From Actinomycetes bacterium (GTDB lineage: Bacteria > Actinomycetota > Thermoleophilia > BMS3ABIN01): DNA of 10,972 nt. Positions 1 to 7,346 of this stretch are shown here, in pieces. The position numbers were made by a program, and so were the translations under genes. The stretch is taken from NCBI GenBank assembly GCA_021790075.1, contig JAJYIN010000050.1, positions 1-10,972 on the forward strand, written 5' to 3'. The notes beneath the pieces were generated by a model. The model was not told where the DNA came from. It saw only the letters and a list, made by a program, of their open reading frames with translations, and made no database searches. How positions within the stretch are numbered: the stretch's first letter is position 1; each line of letters opens with the position of its first letter.

Positions 1-618
1 TTCCGGCTCATCTTCACGACCTTTTACGGAGAGCCGCGCACCGACCCGAAGGTCTTCGCCCACGCCCATGAGGCGCCGCCGTCGATGACCATACCGATGA
101 TCGTCCTGGCGGTGCCCTCGGTGCTGGCCGGCCTCATCCTGGGCCTGCCGCCCAACAACGGCTATATCGACAAGTTCCTGGAGGAGATATTCGCCAAGGT
201 CATCCCGGCCGGGCTCAACGTCTTCACCCTGGAGTCGGGCATCCTGATGGCGTTCTCAGCGCTGGTGGGCCTCGCCGGCATCGCCACCGCCTGGTACGCG
301 TACATTTACCGTCCGGAGACGCATGAGCGGGTGCGCCGGGCCATCGGACCGGTTTACACGCTGGTGCTGAACAAGTATTACGTCGACGAGATCTACGCCG
401 CCGTGATCGTCAATCCGCTGCGGGCTTTCTCCGGCTTCCTCTGGCGTTTCGTCGACGCCGCCGGCATCGACGGTTTCGTCAACGGCCTGGCGCGGTTCTT
501 CCGCTGGGTCGGCACCCTGCTCAGGCCGATGCAGACCGGCCGCGTGCAGACATACCTGTTTTCCATGTTCCTGGGGCTGCTGGCGCTGCTGGTGGCTTAC
601 GTCCTCCTGCAGATATGA
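1..618 (+). CDS. nuoL: NADH-quinone oxidoreductase subunit L, C-terminal part (5' end outside the window)
   Basis: The frame is open from the first base and gives the last 205 residues of NuoL, the distal proton-pumping, antiporter-like membrane subunit of respiratory complex I. The fragment opens with FRLIFTTFYGEPRT followed by HAHEAPPSM, the family's conserved loop leading into the late transmembrane helices. Hydrophobic segments lie at about fragment residues 32-46 and 79-102. Next comes NKYYVDEIY and a long amphipathic stretch, as expected for the lateral helix of NuoL, then QTGRVQTYLFSMFLGLLAL and a final membrane helix at about 185-204. Antiporter-like catalytic residues lie upstream and are not visible. 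nuoM and nuoN follow on the same strand, the usual operon order. Identity is very secure; only completeness is limited by the window edge. Confidence 0.96.
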   Translation, partial: FRLIFTTFYGEPRTDPKVFAHAHEAPPSMTIPMIVLAVPSVLAGLILGLPPNNGYIDKFLEEIFAKVIPAGLNVFTLESGILMAFSALVGLAGIATAWYAYIYRPETHERVRRAIGPVYTLVLNKYYVDEIYAAVIVNPLRAFSGFLWRFVDAAGIDGFVNGLARFFRWVGTLLRPMQTGRVQTYLFSMFLGLLALLVAYVLLQI

Positions 619-734
619 CCCGGGAGCCAGCTAGGATCACCAGCCGGATCTGGACCGGCGCGCACGGGTCAGGGCTTGACCTGTCTTGCCGGCGCCGGGC
701 TTGTTTAACCAGGGAGCAGCATTGAGTAGCAACA

Positions 735-787
735 AGAATCTATTTCAAAAGGTTGGCCGTTGCGAGGCCGAGCGAAAAATAGATTCT
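735..787 (+). repeat. Perfect 11-bp inverted repeat in the nuoL-nuoM gap, next to the nuoM ribosome binding site
   Basis: AGAATCTATTT (735-745) is exactly complementary to AAATAGATTCT (777-787), with 31 nt between them. Inside the loop a second short helix can form between TTGGCC (753-758) and GGCCGA (766-771), allowing one G-U pair. The downstream arm ends directly against the AAGGGAG Shine-Dalgarno (788-794) of nuoM. No T-run follows, so it does not look like a terminator. It could be an mRNA structure that tunes nuoM translation or stability, an RNase site, or a remnant of a small inserted element. The inverted repeat is seen directly; the role is inference. Confidence 0.6.
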
Positions 788-798
788 AAGGGAGATGC

Positions 799-2364
799 AT
801 GTATCCATTCCAGGACCAGATAGGCTTTCCCATACTTAGCGTCATGACCTTCCTGCCCACGCTGGGCGGGCTGTTGATGCTCCTCTTCATGCGGGGGAGG
901 CCCACCCTCTACAAGTGGACGGCGCTTGTCACCACCGGCGCCACCTTCGTCCTGTCGCTGGTGATGTGGGCCTATTTCGACCGCTACACGGCCGATTTCC
1001 AGTTCATCGAGAAGGTCAACTGGATCCCGCGGCTGGGCACCAGCTACCACATGGGCGTGGATGGCATCAGCGTGCTGCTGATCCTCCTGACCACGCTGCT
1101 GTCACTGATCATCATTCCTGCTTCATGGAATTACATCAAGGACCGCGAGCTGGGATTCTTCATATCCTTCCTCGTCCTGGAGACGGGGATGCTGGGCACC
1201 TTCTGCGCCCGGGACATGCTCCTCTTCTACTTTTTCTGGGAGATCATGCTGATCCCGATGTACTTCATCATCGGCATCTGGGGCGGCCCGCGCCGCATCT
1301 ACGCCGCCTACAAGTTCTTCCTCTACACCCTGGCGGGCAGCGTGCTGATGCTGGTGGCCATCGTCGCCATCGCCTGGCTGGCGCGCCCCAACCCGTTCGC
1401 GGCGCCGGTGTTCGACCTCGACCAGCTGCAAAACGCCGTCTTTACCATCAACGTGCAGTTCTTCGCCTTCCTGGCGTTCTTCATCGCCTTCGCCGTAAAG
1501 GTGCCCATGTGGCCTGTGCATACCTGGCTGCCGGACGCCCACGTGGAGGCGCCCACGGCGGGCAGCGTCATCCTGGCCGGGGTGCTCCTGAAGATGGGCG
1601 GCTACGGCATCCTGCGTTTCTGCCTGCCGCTGTTCCCGGACGCGGCCGTGATCTTCATCCCCTACATACTGATACTGTCGCTGATCGCCATCATCTACGG
1701 GGCCATGGTGTCGCTGGTGCAGAAAGACCTCAAGAAGCTGGTGGCCTATTCAAGCGTCAGCCACATGGGGTTTGTCACCGCCGGCATCTTCGCCTTCAAC
1801 CTGATCGGCATCGAGGGAGCCATCCTGGTCATGTTCAGCCACGGCATCCTTACCGGCGCCCTGTTCCTCCTGGTCGGATTCATTTACGAGCGCCTGCACA
1901 CCCGCGAGATCGCCAGCATGGGCGGCATGGCCACGCCGTTTCCCATCGCCGCGACGCTGCTGCTGTTCTTTGCGCTGGCCTCGCTGGGGCTGCCCGGACT
2001 TTCCGGCTTCATCGGCGAGTTCCTCAGCCTGCTGGGGCTGTTCACCTACAACAAGGCGATGGCCGTCATCGGCGCTTTCGGCATCATCCTGGCGGCGGCC
2101 TACCTGCTGTGGATGTACCTGCGGGTGATGTTCACCGGCCTCAAGGACGAGCGCTGGCACGAGTTGCCCGACTTCAGCCTGCGGGAGGTCTCCTGCCTGG
2201 CGCCGCTGATGGCGCTGGCGGTCTGGGTGGGCGTCTATCCCAACACGTTCATCAACCTGATCCAGCCATCCGCCAACCGGCTGGCCAACCAGATGGCCCC
2301 CTACCTGGCCGAGCACGGCAACTTCCTGTCCCATCTGTTTGCGTCGCTGGGAGGAGGTTCCTAG
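799..2364 (+). CDS. nuoM: NADH-quinone oxidoreductase subunit M (complex I antiporter-like subunit)
   Basis: This 521-residue polytopic membrane protein is one of the three Mrp-antiporter-like proton-pumping subunits of complex I. It has the full family length. Key residues fall where they do in Escherichia coli NuoM: Glu148 in FFWEIMLIPMYF (E. coli Glu144), Lys234 in FAVKVPMWPVHTWLPDAH, Lys265 in LLKMGGYG, His322 in AYSSVSHMGF, His348 in MFSHGI, and Glu407 in LSGFIGEFLSLL on the discontinuous helix near the C terminus. The ATG at 799 is chosen because AAGGGAG (788-794) lies 4 nt upstream and MYPFQDQIGFPILS is a normal NuoM beginning. A 180-nt gap with a hairpin separates it from nuoL, while the stop codon directly abuts the nuoN start. 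All channel residues are intact, so it should be functional. Confidence 0.98.
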   Translation: MYPFQDQIGFPILSVMTFLPTLGGLLMLLFMRGRPTLYKWTALVTTGATFVLSLVMWAYFDRYTADFQFIEKVNWIPRLGTSYHMGVDGISVLLILLTTLLSLIIIPASWNYIKDRELGFFISFLVLETGMLGTFCARDMLLFYFFWEIMLIPMYFIIGIWGGPRRIYAAYKFFLYTLAGSVLMLVAIVAIAWLARPNPFAAPVFDLDQLQNAVFTINVQFFAFLAFFIAFAVKVPMWPVHTWLPDAHVEAPTAGSVILAGVLLKMGGYGILRFCLPLFPDAAVIFIPYILILSLIAIIYGAMVSLVQKDLKKLVAYSSVSHMGFVTAGIFAFNLIGIEGAILVMFSHGILTGALFLLVGFIYERLHTREIASMGGMATPFPIAATLLLFFALASLGLPGLSGFIGEFLSLLGLFTYNKAMAVIGAFGIILAAAYLLWMYLRVMFTGLKDERWHELPDFSLREVSCLAPLMALAVWVGVYPNTFINLIQPSANRLANQMAPYLAEHGNFLSHLFASLGGGS

Positions 2365-3825
2365 ATGCAGCATGACGCGCTGGCCATAGTCCCGGAACTG
2401 ATGCTCATCGCCACCGCCCTGGTGCTGCTGCTCATCGATCCGATGCTGCCGCCGGAAGGCCGCCGCGGCCTCAGCTGGCTGGGTATCTTCTCCTGCATCA
2501 CCGCGGCCATTTCTGTCTGGCTCTCGCGGGATGAGCAGTTCACGACTTTTAACCACGGCATCGCCCTGGACAAGTTCGCGGTCTTCTTCATGATCCTGCT
2601 CCTGGGAGTGGCGGGGCTGGCCATGCTACTTTCGGAAAAGCACCTGAACCTGCGGCGGCGGCTGCTGGGCGACTATTACGCCCTCATCCTGCTGGCTACG
2701 GTGGGCATGATGGTGATGGCGTCGGCCATCGACCTGGCCACCTTCTTCGTGGGGCTGGAGCTGATGGCGCTCTCCAGCTACCTGCTGGCGGGCTTCTTCC
2801 GCTACGACGAACCTTCGGTGGAAGCGGCGCTCAAGTACTTCCTCACCGGCTCCTTCGCCTCGGCTTTCCTGCTCCTGGGCATGACCCTGCTGTACGGCCT
2901 CACCGGCTCCACCAATTTCAAGGAGATCGGCGACGCCATCAACGGCGGCGGCGTGGCCGGAGGCGTGCTGGTTGTCGCCATCGTCCTGCTGATCGGCGGC
3001 TTCGCCTTCAAGGTGGCGGCGGCGCCGTTCCACAGCTGGGCGCCGGATGTCTACCAGGGCGCGCCCACCCCGGCGGCCGCCTTCCTGACCGTGGGGCCGA
3101 AGATCGCCGCCTTTGCGGCCATCATCAAGTTCTTTTCCATCATCCTGGCGGGCGAGCACACCACCTGGGTGCCGCTGCTGATCATCATCTCCCTGGCGAC
3201 GATGCTGGTCGGCGCCACCCTGGCGCTGCTGCAGCGCAACCTCAAGCGCATGCTGGCTTACTCCAGCATCGCCCATGTCGGCTACCTGCTACTGGCGGTG
3301 ATCGCCGGCGGCCAGAAGACGGGCTCGTTCGGCTACAGCGCCATCCTCTTTTACCTGGCCGCCTACGCTGTCATGAACATGGGAGCATTCGGCGTGCTCG
3401 TCTACATGGCCAACAGCGCCAAGGGCTTCCGCGACACCCTGGACGACGTCACCGGCATCGGCCGCCGTTACCCCTGGGCCGCCGGCATCATGACCGTTTT
3501 CATGCTGTCGCTGGCGGGCATTCCGCCCACGGCCGGCTTCCTGGCCAAGTTCTACCTGTTCGCCGCCGTGGTCGATTCCGGCTACGCCTGGCTGGCGGTC
3601 ATCGGCGTCCTCTTCAGCGTTGTCTCCGCCTATTATTACCTGCGGGTGATCGTCTACATGTACATGCGGGAATCGGAAGCCGTGCTGGAACCCACCGGCG
3701 AGGGCTCCTGGGATCTGAACCTGGGCCTGGGCCTGGCGGTGGCCGGCGTCATCCTCATCGGCATCCTGCCCTCGCAGATCCTGGGAGCCGCCCAGGACGC
3801 GATGGTGAAGCTGCTGGGGTTCTGA
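2365..3825 (+). CDS. nuoN: NADH-quinone oxidoreductase subunit N (complex I antiporter-like subunit)
   Basis: This 486-residue polytopic membrane protein is the antiporter-like subunit nearest the small membrane core of complex I, and is full length for NuoN. Conserved ionisable residues are present: Glu132 in FVGLELMALSSYLLAGF, Lys216 in FAFKVAAAPFHSWAPDVYQGAP, Lys246 in GPKIAAF, His304 in SSIAHVGYLLL and Lys395 in AGFLAKFYLF. These match E. coli Glu133, Lys217, Lys247, His305 and Lys395. The ATG begins on the base after the nuoM stop. GGAGGAGG (2350-2357), inside the end of nuoM, lies 7 nt upstream, so the two genes are probably translationally coupled. It appears to be the last nuo gene here: composition and content change right after its stop. 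Only a weak 5-bp stem (3837-3849) lies downstream, with no convincing terminator. Confidence 0.98.
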   Translation: MQHDALAIVPELMLIATALVLLLIDPMLPPEGRRGLSWLGIFSCITAAISVWLSRDEQFTTFNHGIALDKFAVFFMILLLGVAGLAMLLSEKHLNLRRRLLGDYYALILLATVGMMVMASAIDLATFFVGLELMALSSYLLAGFFRYDEPSVEAALKYFLTGSFASAFLLLGMTLLYGLTGSTNFKEIGDAINGGGVAGGVLVVAIVLLIGGFAFKVAAAPFHSWAPDVYQGAPTPAAAFLTVGPKIAAFAAIIKFFSIILAGEHTTWVPLLIIISLATMLVGATLALLQRNLKRMLAYSSIAHVGYLLLAVIAGGQKTGSFGYSAILFYLAAYAVMNMGAFGVLVYMANSAKGFRDTLDDVTGIGRRYPWAAGIMTVFMLSLAGIPPTAGFLAKFYLFAAVVDSGYAWLAVIGVLFSVVSAYYYLRVIVYMYMRESEAVLEPTGEGSWDLNLGLGLAVAGVILIGILPSQILGAAQDAMVKLLGF

Positions 3826-3876
3826 ACAATCCAGGAAACCATTTTGGTTATCTTGCGTCTTCCCGCCATGATATAA

Positions 3877-4245
3877 AGACCTAGGTGTTCGAACAGATCC
3901 CTTCTACGACCGCGATTTGGAGAACTTCAAACGTTTGGATTTTATTTTCGCAACGTTACCGAGCTGGTTCTTTTCAGTATAAGGGGAAGCATGCGAACGC
4001 TAAAACCCGGTAGAACGCAGGTAAACCTGCTCGCAACCCGCAAAAGGGAACATTCAAGAAAGCCCGATCAGCTTTACGATCTAATCGAAGCCTGTTCCCC
4101 GGGCCCATATCTGGAATTATTTGCCCGCTTCCAACGCCCTGGCTGGGATCAGTGGGGAAATGAAGATGTGGAAAATAATTCTTTTAATGGAGCAGCTAAA
4201 CGGAATGGACATCTTGATTCCCAGCTTAGGTTGATGCACAGCTGA
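3877..4245 (+). pseudogene. C-terminal remnant of an MT-A70-family DNA N6-adenine methyltransferase
   Basis: The frame is open from just after a TAA at 3874 to a TGA at 4243. Family-like sequence begins near 3925 with LQTFGFYFRNVTELVLF and goes through RTLKPGRTQVNLLATRKREHSRKPDQLYDLIEACSPGPYLELFARFQRPGWDQWGNE split across 3991-4170, the C-terminal half of MT-A70-type methyltransferases of phages and mobile elements. The N-terminal half with the DPPW catalytic motif is missing, so no methyltransferase activity is expected. A start at ATG 3991, after AAGGGGAAGC, would give an 84-residue peptide. However, homology continues in frame upstream of it, which argues for decay rather than a small gene. 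GC over 3901-4200 is 141/300 by hand count (47%), against 42/60 in a nuoN sample (3001-3060), suggesting horizontal origin. The 25-residue tail after WGNE is not recognised. Confidence 0.8.
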
Positions 4246-4262
4246 GTTCCCTCCTTTTTGTG

Positions 4263-4297
4263 TCCGGTGAGTATGATACGCTCATTCACGGACCGGA
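4263..4297 (+). other. Possible stem-loop upstream of rmuC
   Basis: TCCGGT (4263-4268) pairs exactly with ACCGGA (4292-4297). Shorter alternative pairings in the loop include TGAG (4268-4271) with CTCA (4281-4284). It lies between the methyltransferase remnant and rmuC, about 85 nt before the rmuC start. There is no downstream T-run, so it is not a typical intrinsic terminator. It may be an operator or a chance structure. Confidence 0.25.
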
Positions 4298-4381
4298 AGC
4301 ACACGCTGGACCAGCGTTATTTGAATCTGATCGTGTGTAGCGCCCGGTCTGCAATTTCACGCTAACGCCCGGGGAGGTTCC

Positions 4382-5641
4382 ATGAACGCGCTTGTCATTA
4401 TCATCGCCCTGGCGGCCGGCTTCGGCCTGGGGCTCGTGGCCGCATATGCACTAAAACTGGCCAGGCACAAAACGGCGCGGGAGCTCGCCGACGAGCTGTT
4501 CCGCGAGACCGAGGCCAAACGGCAGGCAGAGATGGAAACGGTGCTGGCGGGCATCCAGGCCAGTTTTGACAGCATGTCCCTCAACGCCCTTAACAAATCA
4601 TCCGCCCAGCTGATGGAGTTGGCCAAATCAGAGCTGGGCGCCGCCGGCAAGCTGGGGGCCAAGGAACTGGCCGAGAAAAAAGGCCTCATCGACCAGCAGC
4701 TGGGCGCCATGTCCACGCAGCTGGAAGGCGTCACCAACATGGTGAGGCAGCTGGAAAAAGACCGTGAGCAAAAGTTCGGCGAGCTGGCCAGGCAGCTCAA
4801 GGCCACCGGCGAGCAGACGGTCGCCCTCAACCAGGTTACCGGCTCGCTGCGGCAGGCGCTGGCCAGCACCAAGGCGCGGGGGCAGTGGGGAGAGCGGATG
4901 GCCGAGGACGTCCTTAGAATGGCAGGATTCATCGAGAACGTCAACTATGTCAAACAGAAGGCGACCGCCGCCGGCGAGATTCCCGACTTCACTTTCCTCC
5001 TGCCCAAGGATCTCAAGCTCAACATGGACGCCAAATTCCCGCTGGATAATTACATGCGGTATCTGGAGGCCGAGACCGATGCCGAGCGGGACCGCTTCAC
5101 CAAAGAGTTCCTGCGGGATGTGAAGGACCGGGTGAAGGAGGTCACCAACCGGGGCTATGTCGACCCGGAAGGCGGCACGGTGGATTACGTGCTGCTGTTC
5201 ATCCCCAACGAGCAGATCTATGCCTTCATCCACGAGCAGGACAGCTCCATCCTGGACGGCGCCATCGCCAGCAAGGTCGTCTTCTGCTCGCCGATCACGC
5301 TGTTCGCGGTCCTGGCAGTGATCAGGCAGGCGGTGGACAACTTCGCCCTCGAGCAGACATCCAACGAGATCCTGTCGCTGCTGGGCACGTTCGACAAGCA
5401 GTGGCGCGAGTACGTCAAGAAGATGGAGTCGCTGGGCAAGCGGCTCGAAGCCGCCCAGAAGGATTATGAGGCCCTGGTGACCACCCGTCAGCGGCAGCTG
5501 GAGCGGCCGCTGGACAAGATCAACGAGCTGAGGACCAGGCGGGGCCTGGAAGCGGCCGGATCCCCAGATGACGGCTTCAGCCTGCCAGCCGAAGAGCTGG
5601 AAGATCAGGCAGAAAAGGTGGAACTGCTGCTGGACGACTAG
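4382..5641 (+). CDS. rmuC: DNA recombination protein RmuC
   Basis: This 419-residue protein has the classic RmuC layout. An N-terminal membrane helix (residues 3-24) is followed by a long charged coiled coil (about 30-160) and then the RmuC domain, predicted to be a PD-(D/E)xK-type nuclease. Diagnostic stretches are ARGQWGERMAEDVLRMAG (165-182), PDFTFLLPKDLKLNMDAKFPL (201-221) and VDYVLLFIPNEQIYAF (267-282). Asp202, Asp216 and Lys218 are the likely nuclease-like residues. Next come SKVVFCSPITLFAVLAVI (297-314) and a C-terminal coiled coil. RmuC is known to limit inversions between short inverted repeats in E. coli; its biochemical reaction is not settled. GGGGAGG (4371-4377) lies 4 nt before the ATG. 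The neighbours do not suggest an operon: a degraded gene lies upstream and a 174-nt gap with repeats follows. Confidence 0.95.
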   Translation: MNALVIIIALAAGFGLGLVAAYALKLARHKTARELADELFRETEAKRQAEMETVLAGIQASFDSMSLNALNKSSAQLMELAKSELGAAGKLGAKELAEKKGLIDQQLGAMSTQLEGVTNMVRQLEKDREQKFGELARQLKATGEQTVALNQVTGSLRQALASTKARGQWGERMAEDVLRMAGFIENVNYVKQKATAAGEIPDFTFLLPKDLKLNMDAKFPLDNYMRYLEAETDAERDRFTKEFLRDVKDRVKEVTNRGYVDPEGGTVDYVLLFIPNEQIYAFIHEQDSSILDGAIASKVVFCSPITLFAVLAVIRQAVDNFALEQTSNEILSLLGTFDKQWREYVKKMESLGKRLEAAQKDYEALVTTRQRQLERPLDKINELRTRRGLEAAGSPDDGFSLPAEELEDQAEKVELLLDD

Positions 5642-5695
5642 GAATCTATCTCAACAGGCATATCCGGCGGCGCTCGGCTGCAATTCCAAGGAGTT

Positions 5696-5753
5696 TGGTT
5701 TGGGGAGGCGCGAATCGAGCTTAAAAGCGGCCTGGTTTGGGGAGCCGCGAATC
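5696..5753 (+). repeat. Two 21-bp near-identical direct repeats upstream of the ferritin-like gene
   Basis: Copy 1 (5696-5716) and copy 2 (5733-5753) both read TGGTTTGGGGAG, then G or C, then CGCGAATC, differing at that single position (20 of 21 identical). They are 37 nt apart start to start, with a 16-nt spacer. They sit in the only gap between rmuC and the next gene and end about 60 nt before its start codon. Possible roles are paired binding sites for a regulator of the downstream gene or a small tandem duplication. No clear promoter hexamers can be assigned. Confidence 0.6.
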
Positions 5754-5815
5754 AGGCTAAATTAAGGGTATCCTTGCGGAGCACGCAGAGAGTCAATTCA
5801 CACAAGGAGGAACCC

Positions 5816-6253
5816 ATGGCGACCGAGACCGAAATCGTCGAACGCCGCGAGCATTTCGAGGAAGGAATCAGGAAGTGGCAGGAGATGGAAGATTTGACCA
5901 TCGCCTCAGCGGACAGGATCAAAGCCGCCACCGGCAACGTCCTGGTGCAGACCCTGGCTGACATCATCAGAGCGGACTCAACCAAGCACAAGGAAGTGCT
6001 GGCCATGATCTCGCGGGCGCTCGACGGCGCCATCGAGCTCAACCCCGATGAACTTGGCCAGATTTCTGAACTGATAACAAACCACATCGAGATTGAGAGA
6101 AGCTCGATCGATCTCGCCATGGAGGAATACGAGAACAGCCGCCATTTCGTCGTTCGTGAGCTGCTGTCCTATCTGCTGGAAGACGAGCGCAAGCATTTCA
6201 AGCTGCTCACGCAGCTGAACGATTTCAAACGGAAGCTGTATCCGTACGCGTGA
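5816..6253 (+). CDS. Ferritin-like four-helix protein of unknown function
   Basis: This 145-residue, highly charged, cysteine-free and almost all-helical protein has no signal peptide or membrane segment, so it is probably cytoplasmic. Helices are expected at about 4-25, 26-70, 76-108 and 109-139. Carboxylate and histidine residues suit a ferritin/rubrerythrin-like bundle: HxxxE in NHIEIE (His90, Glu94), Glu92, and an ExxH in LEDERKHFKLL (Glu124, His127). The matching first-half motif, ADSTKHKEVL, has Asp54/His58 but no proper ExxH, so a di-iron centre would be asymmetric or lost. The ATG at 5816 is preferred because AAGGAGG (5804-5810) lies 5 nt before it; an upstream in-frame TTG at 5774 lacks a good ribosome site. 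Function is not known. A protein that only shares the fold is equally possible. Confidence 0.8.
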   Translation: MATETEIVERREHFEEGIRKWQEMEDLTIASADRIKAATGNVLVQTLADIIRADSTKHKEVLAMISRALDGAIELNPDELGQISELITNHIEIERSSIDLAMEEYENSRHFVVRELLSYLLEDERKHFKLLTQLNDFKRKLYPYA

Positions 6254-6268
6254 GCGGCAGCCCGCGCC

Positions 6269-6973
6269 TCACTTGCTGCTCAACCCCACGTGTGAGACCC
6301 GGCTGGTGAAATTCCAGCCGCTGCCGCCGATAGCCACATCGGTGATGGAAACGGCGTCCGGTATCAGCGAGAACACGTCTTCCACGTTGTAGGTGTACCA
6401 GTAATTGGGCGTGATCTTCTGGTCACGATGGGGGTAATTGATAGTACTGGCCGTCTGGAACCCGTGGCTCCAGCTCTTGGTGCCGCCTGCGGCATCCTTG
6501 TAATCCAGGGTGATGAAAACAGGTGTGTCGCCTCCCAGGTTGCCGTCCGAGGGCTCATCCTGGTGGTCGACGATCAGCACCATCTGCAGCTTCAGCTTGC
6601 CGACGACATCCTTGTCGATCCGGACATCCTGGGTCAGGCCGATGAGAGCGGGAGCATTCTTCGAGTCCTGCCGTGTGAGAACGAGCTCGTCGCCGCAGGA
6701 TGTGTCGCTCACGGTGGTGAGCGTGTTGGTATGATTCTGGCCCGTATCGATTATCTGCCATCCCGTCGTTCCCGCCTCGAAAGTGCCGTTGGTGATGTAC
6801 TGGTGGCCGGTCGTGTCGATGTCCTCGCCACAATAGCCGGCGGCGGCGATGCCTGTGGAAGTGTTAATGGTTGGCTGGTTGCCGCCGCAACCTCCTGCCA
6901 GCAACGCCGGCAGACCGGCGGCCAGCGCCGCCCCGGCCGCCAGAATGAAACCGACCCGCTTTTTTCTTTTCAT
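6269..6973 (-). CDS. Predicted secreted lipoprotein with a possible jelly-roll (carbohydrate-binding-like) domain
   Basis: This 234-residue protein begins MKRKKRVGFILAAGAA, a basic and hydrophobic lipoprotein signal peptide ending in LLAGGC. Cys29 would be the lipidated residue after cleavage by signal peptidase II. The mature part starts with a Thr/Asn-rich linker, then NGTFEAGTTGW (about 62-72), typical of the first strand of galactose-binding-like or carbohydrate-binding-module beta sandwiches. The rest is beta-rich with many Asp, Thr and Trp. Cys48 and Cys93 could form a disulfide. The start at 6973 is chosen because AAGGGG (minus strand, 6979-6984) lies 5 nt upstream and it begins exactly at the signal peptide; a longer start at 7021 would bury the signal. 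It converges on the ferritin-like gene with only 15 nt between stops. Ligand and role are unknown. Confidence 0.85.
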   Translation of the reverse strand: MKRKKRVGFILAAGAALAAGLPALLAGGCGGNQPTINTSTGIAAAGYCGEDIDTTGHQYITNGTFEAGTTGWQIIDTGQNHTNTLTTVSDTSCGDELVLTRQDSKNAPALIGLTQDVRIDKDVVGKLKLQMVLIVDHQDEPSDGNLGGDTPVFITLDYKDAAGGTKSWSHGFQTASTINYPHRDQKITPNYWYTYNVEDVFSLIPDAVSITDVAIGGSGWNFTSRVSHVGLSSK

Positions 6974-7289
6974 GTGATCCCCTTCTTCAAGGAACGCGGT
7001 GGTGTAAGGGAGTTTGCCCACTTTTGTTATCTGATAATCCCCCGCGATAGCCCCGCCGGGCCGGATCGGTATTTACGCCAACAATACCTGCACTGCGTCC
7101 CTTGCCTTCCCAGTTGGTCCCACCAGTGCGGGCCAGGCATCTCGCTCCTTTTCCTCAAGCCCTGTCCGGTTGTTGCCTCCTATGTCCCTAAGCAGCACGG
7201 CTGACAAAAAATCAGGGGATTCTTTTATTTGCTTTTTGGCGACTTTGTGAAAGGATTGAGGGGTGATTCCGGTGAATTTATCCGGTAGA

Positions 7290-7311
7290 AGGCCCGGGCC
7301 GGCGCGGGCCT
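7290..7311. other. GC-rich hairpin, 7-bp perfect stem
   Basis: AGGCCCG (7290-7296) and CGGGCCT (7305-7311) are perfectly complementary around an 8-nt loop that is itself GC-rich. It lies 35 nt before a small candidate ORF on the plus strand. No T-run follows on either strand, so it is not a standard rho-independent terminator. It may be an RNA structure or a protein-binding site, or simply reflect high GC content. Confidence 0.35.
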
Positions 7312-7346
7312 CACGCCCGGCACGGCATTCCCCTGCTGGAGGGGCT

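Noticed and set aside
915..2375. Long open frame on the plus strand inside nuoM in another frame (486 codons)
   Set aside because: It is rich in Arg, Pro, Gly and His with no domain, as expected for an out-of-frame reading of a high-GC membrane protein gene; nuoM in the overlapping frame has every family motif.
3837..3849. AACCA/TGGTT stem after nuoN as an operon terminator
   Set aside because: Only 5 bp with a 3-nt loop and no T-run; too weak to call.
5641..5658. Resemblance (15 of 18 bases) of the sequence after rmuC to 735-752 in the nuoL-nuoM gap, hinting at a dispersed element
   Set aside because: Similarity stops after 18 bases and the second arm of the inverted repeat is absent, so chance is the simpler explanation.
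6250..6272. GTGAG/CTCAC pairing between the convergent genes as a shared terminator
   Set aside because: Five base pairs, mismatches inside, no T-run on either strand, and it overlaps both stop codons.
6428..7204. Plus-strand open frame opposite the first lipoprotein gene
   Set aside because: No recognisable domain or convincing ribosome site. The minus-strand frame has a start signal, signal peptide and lipobox.
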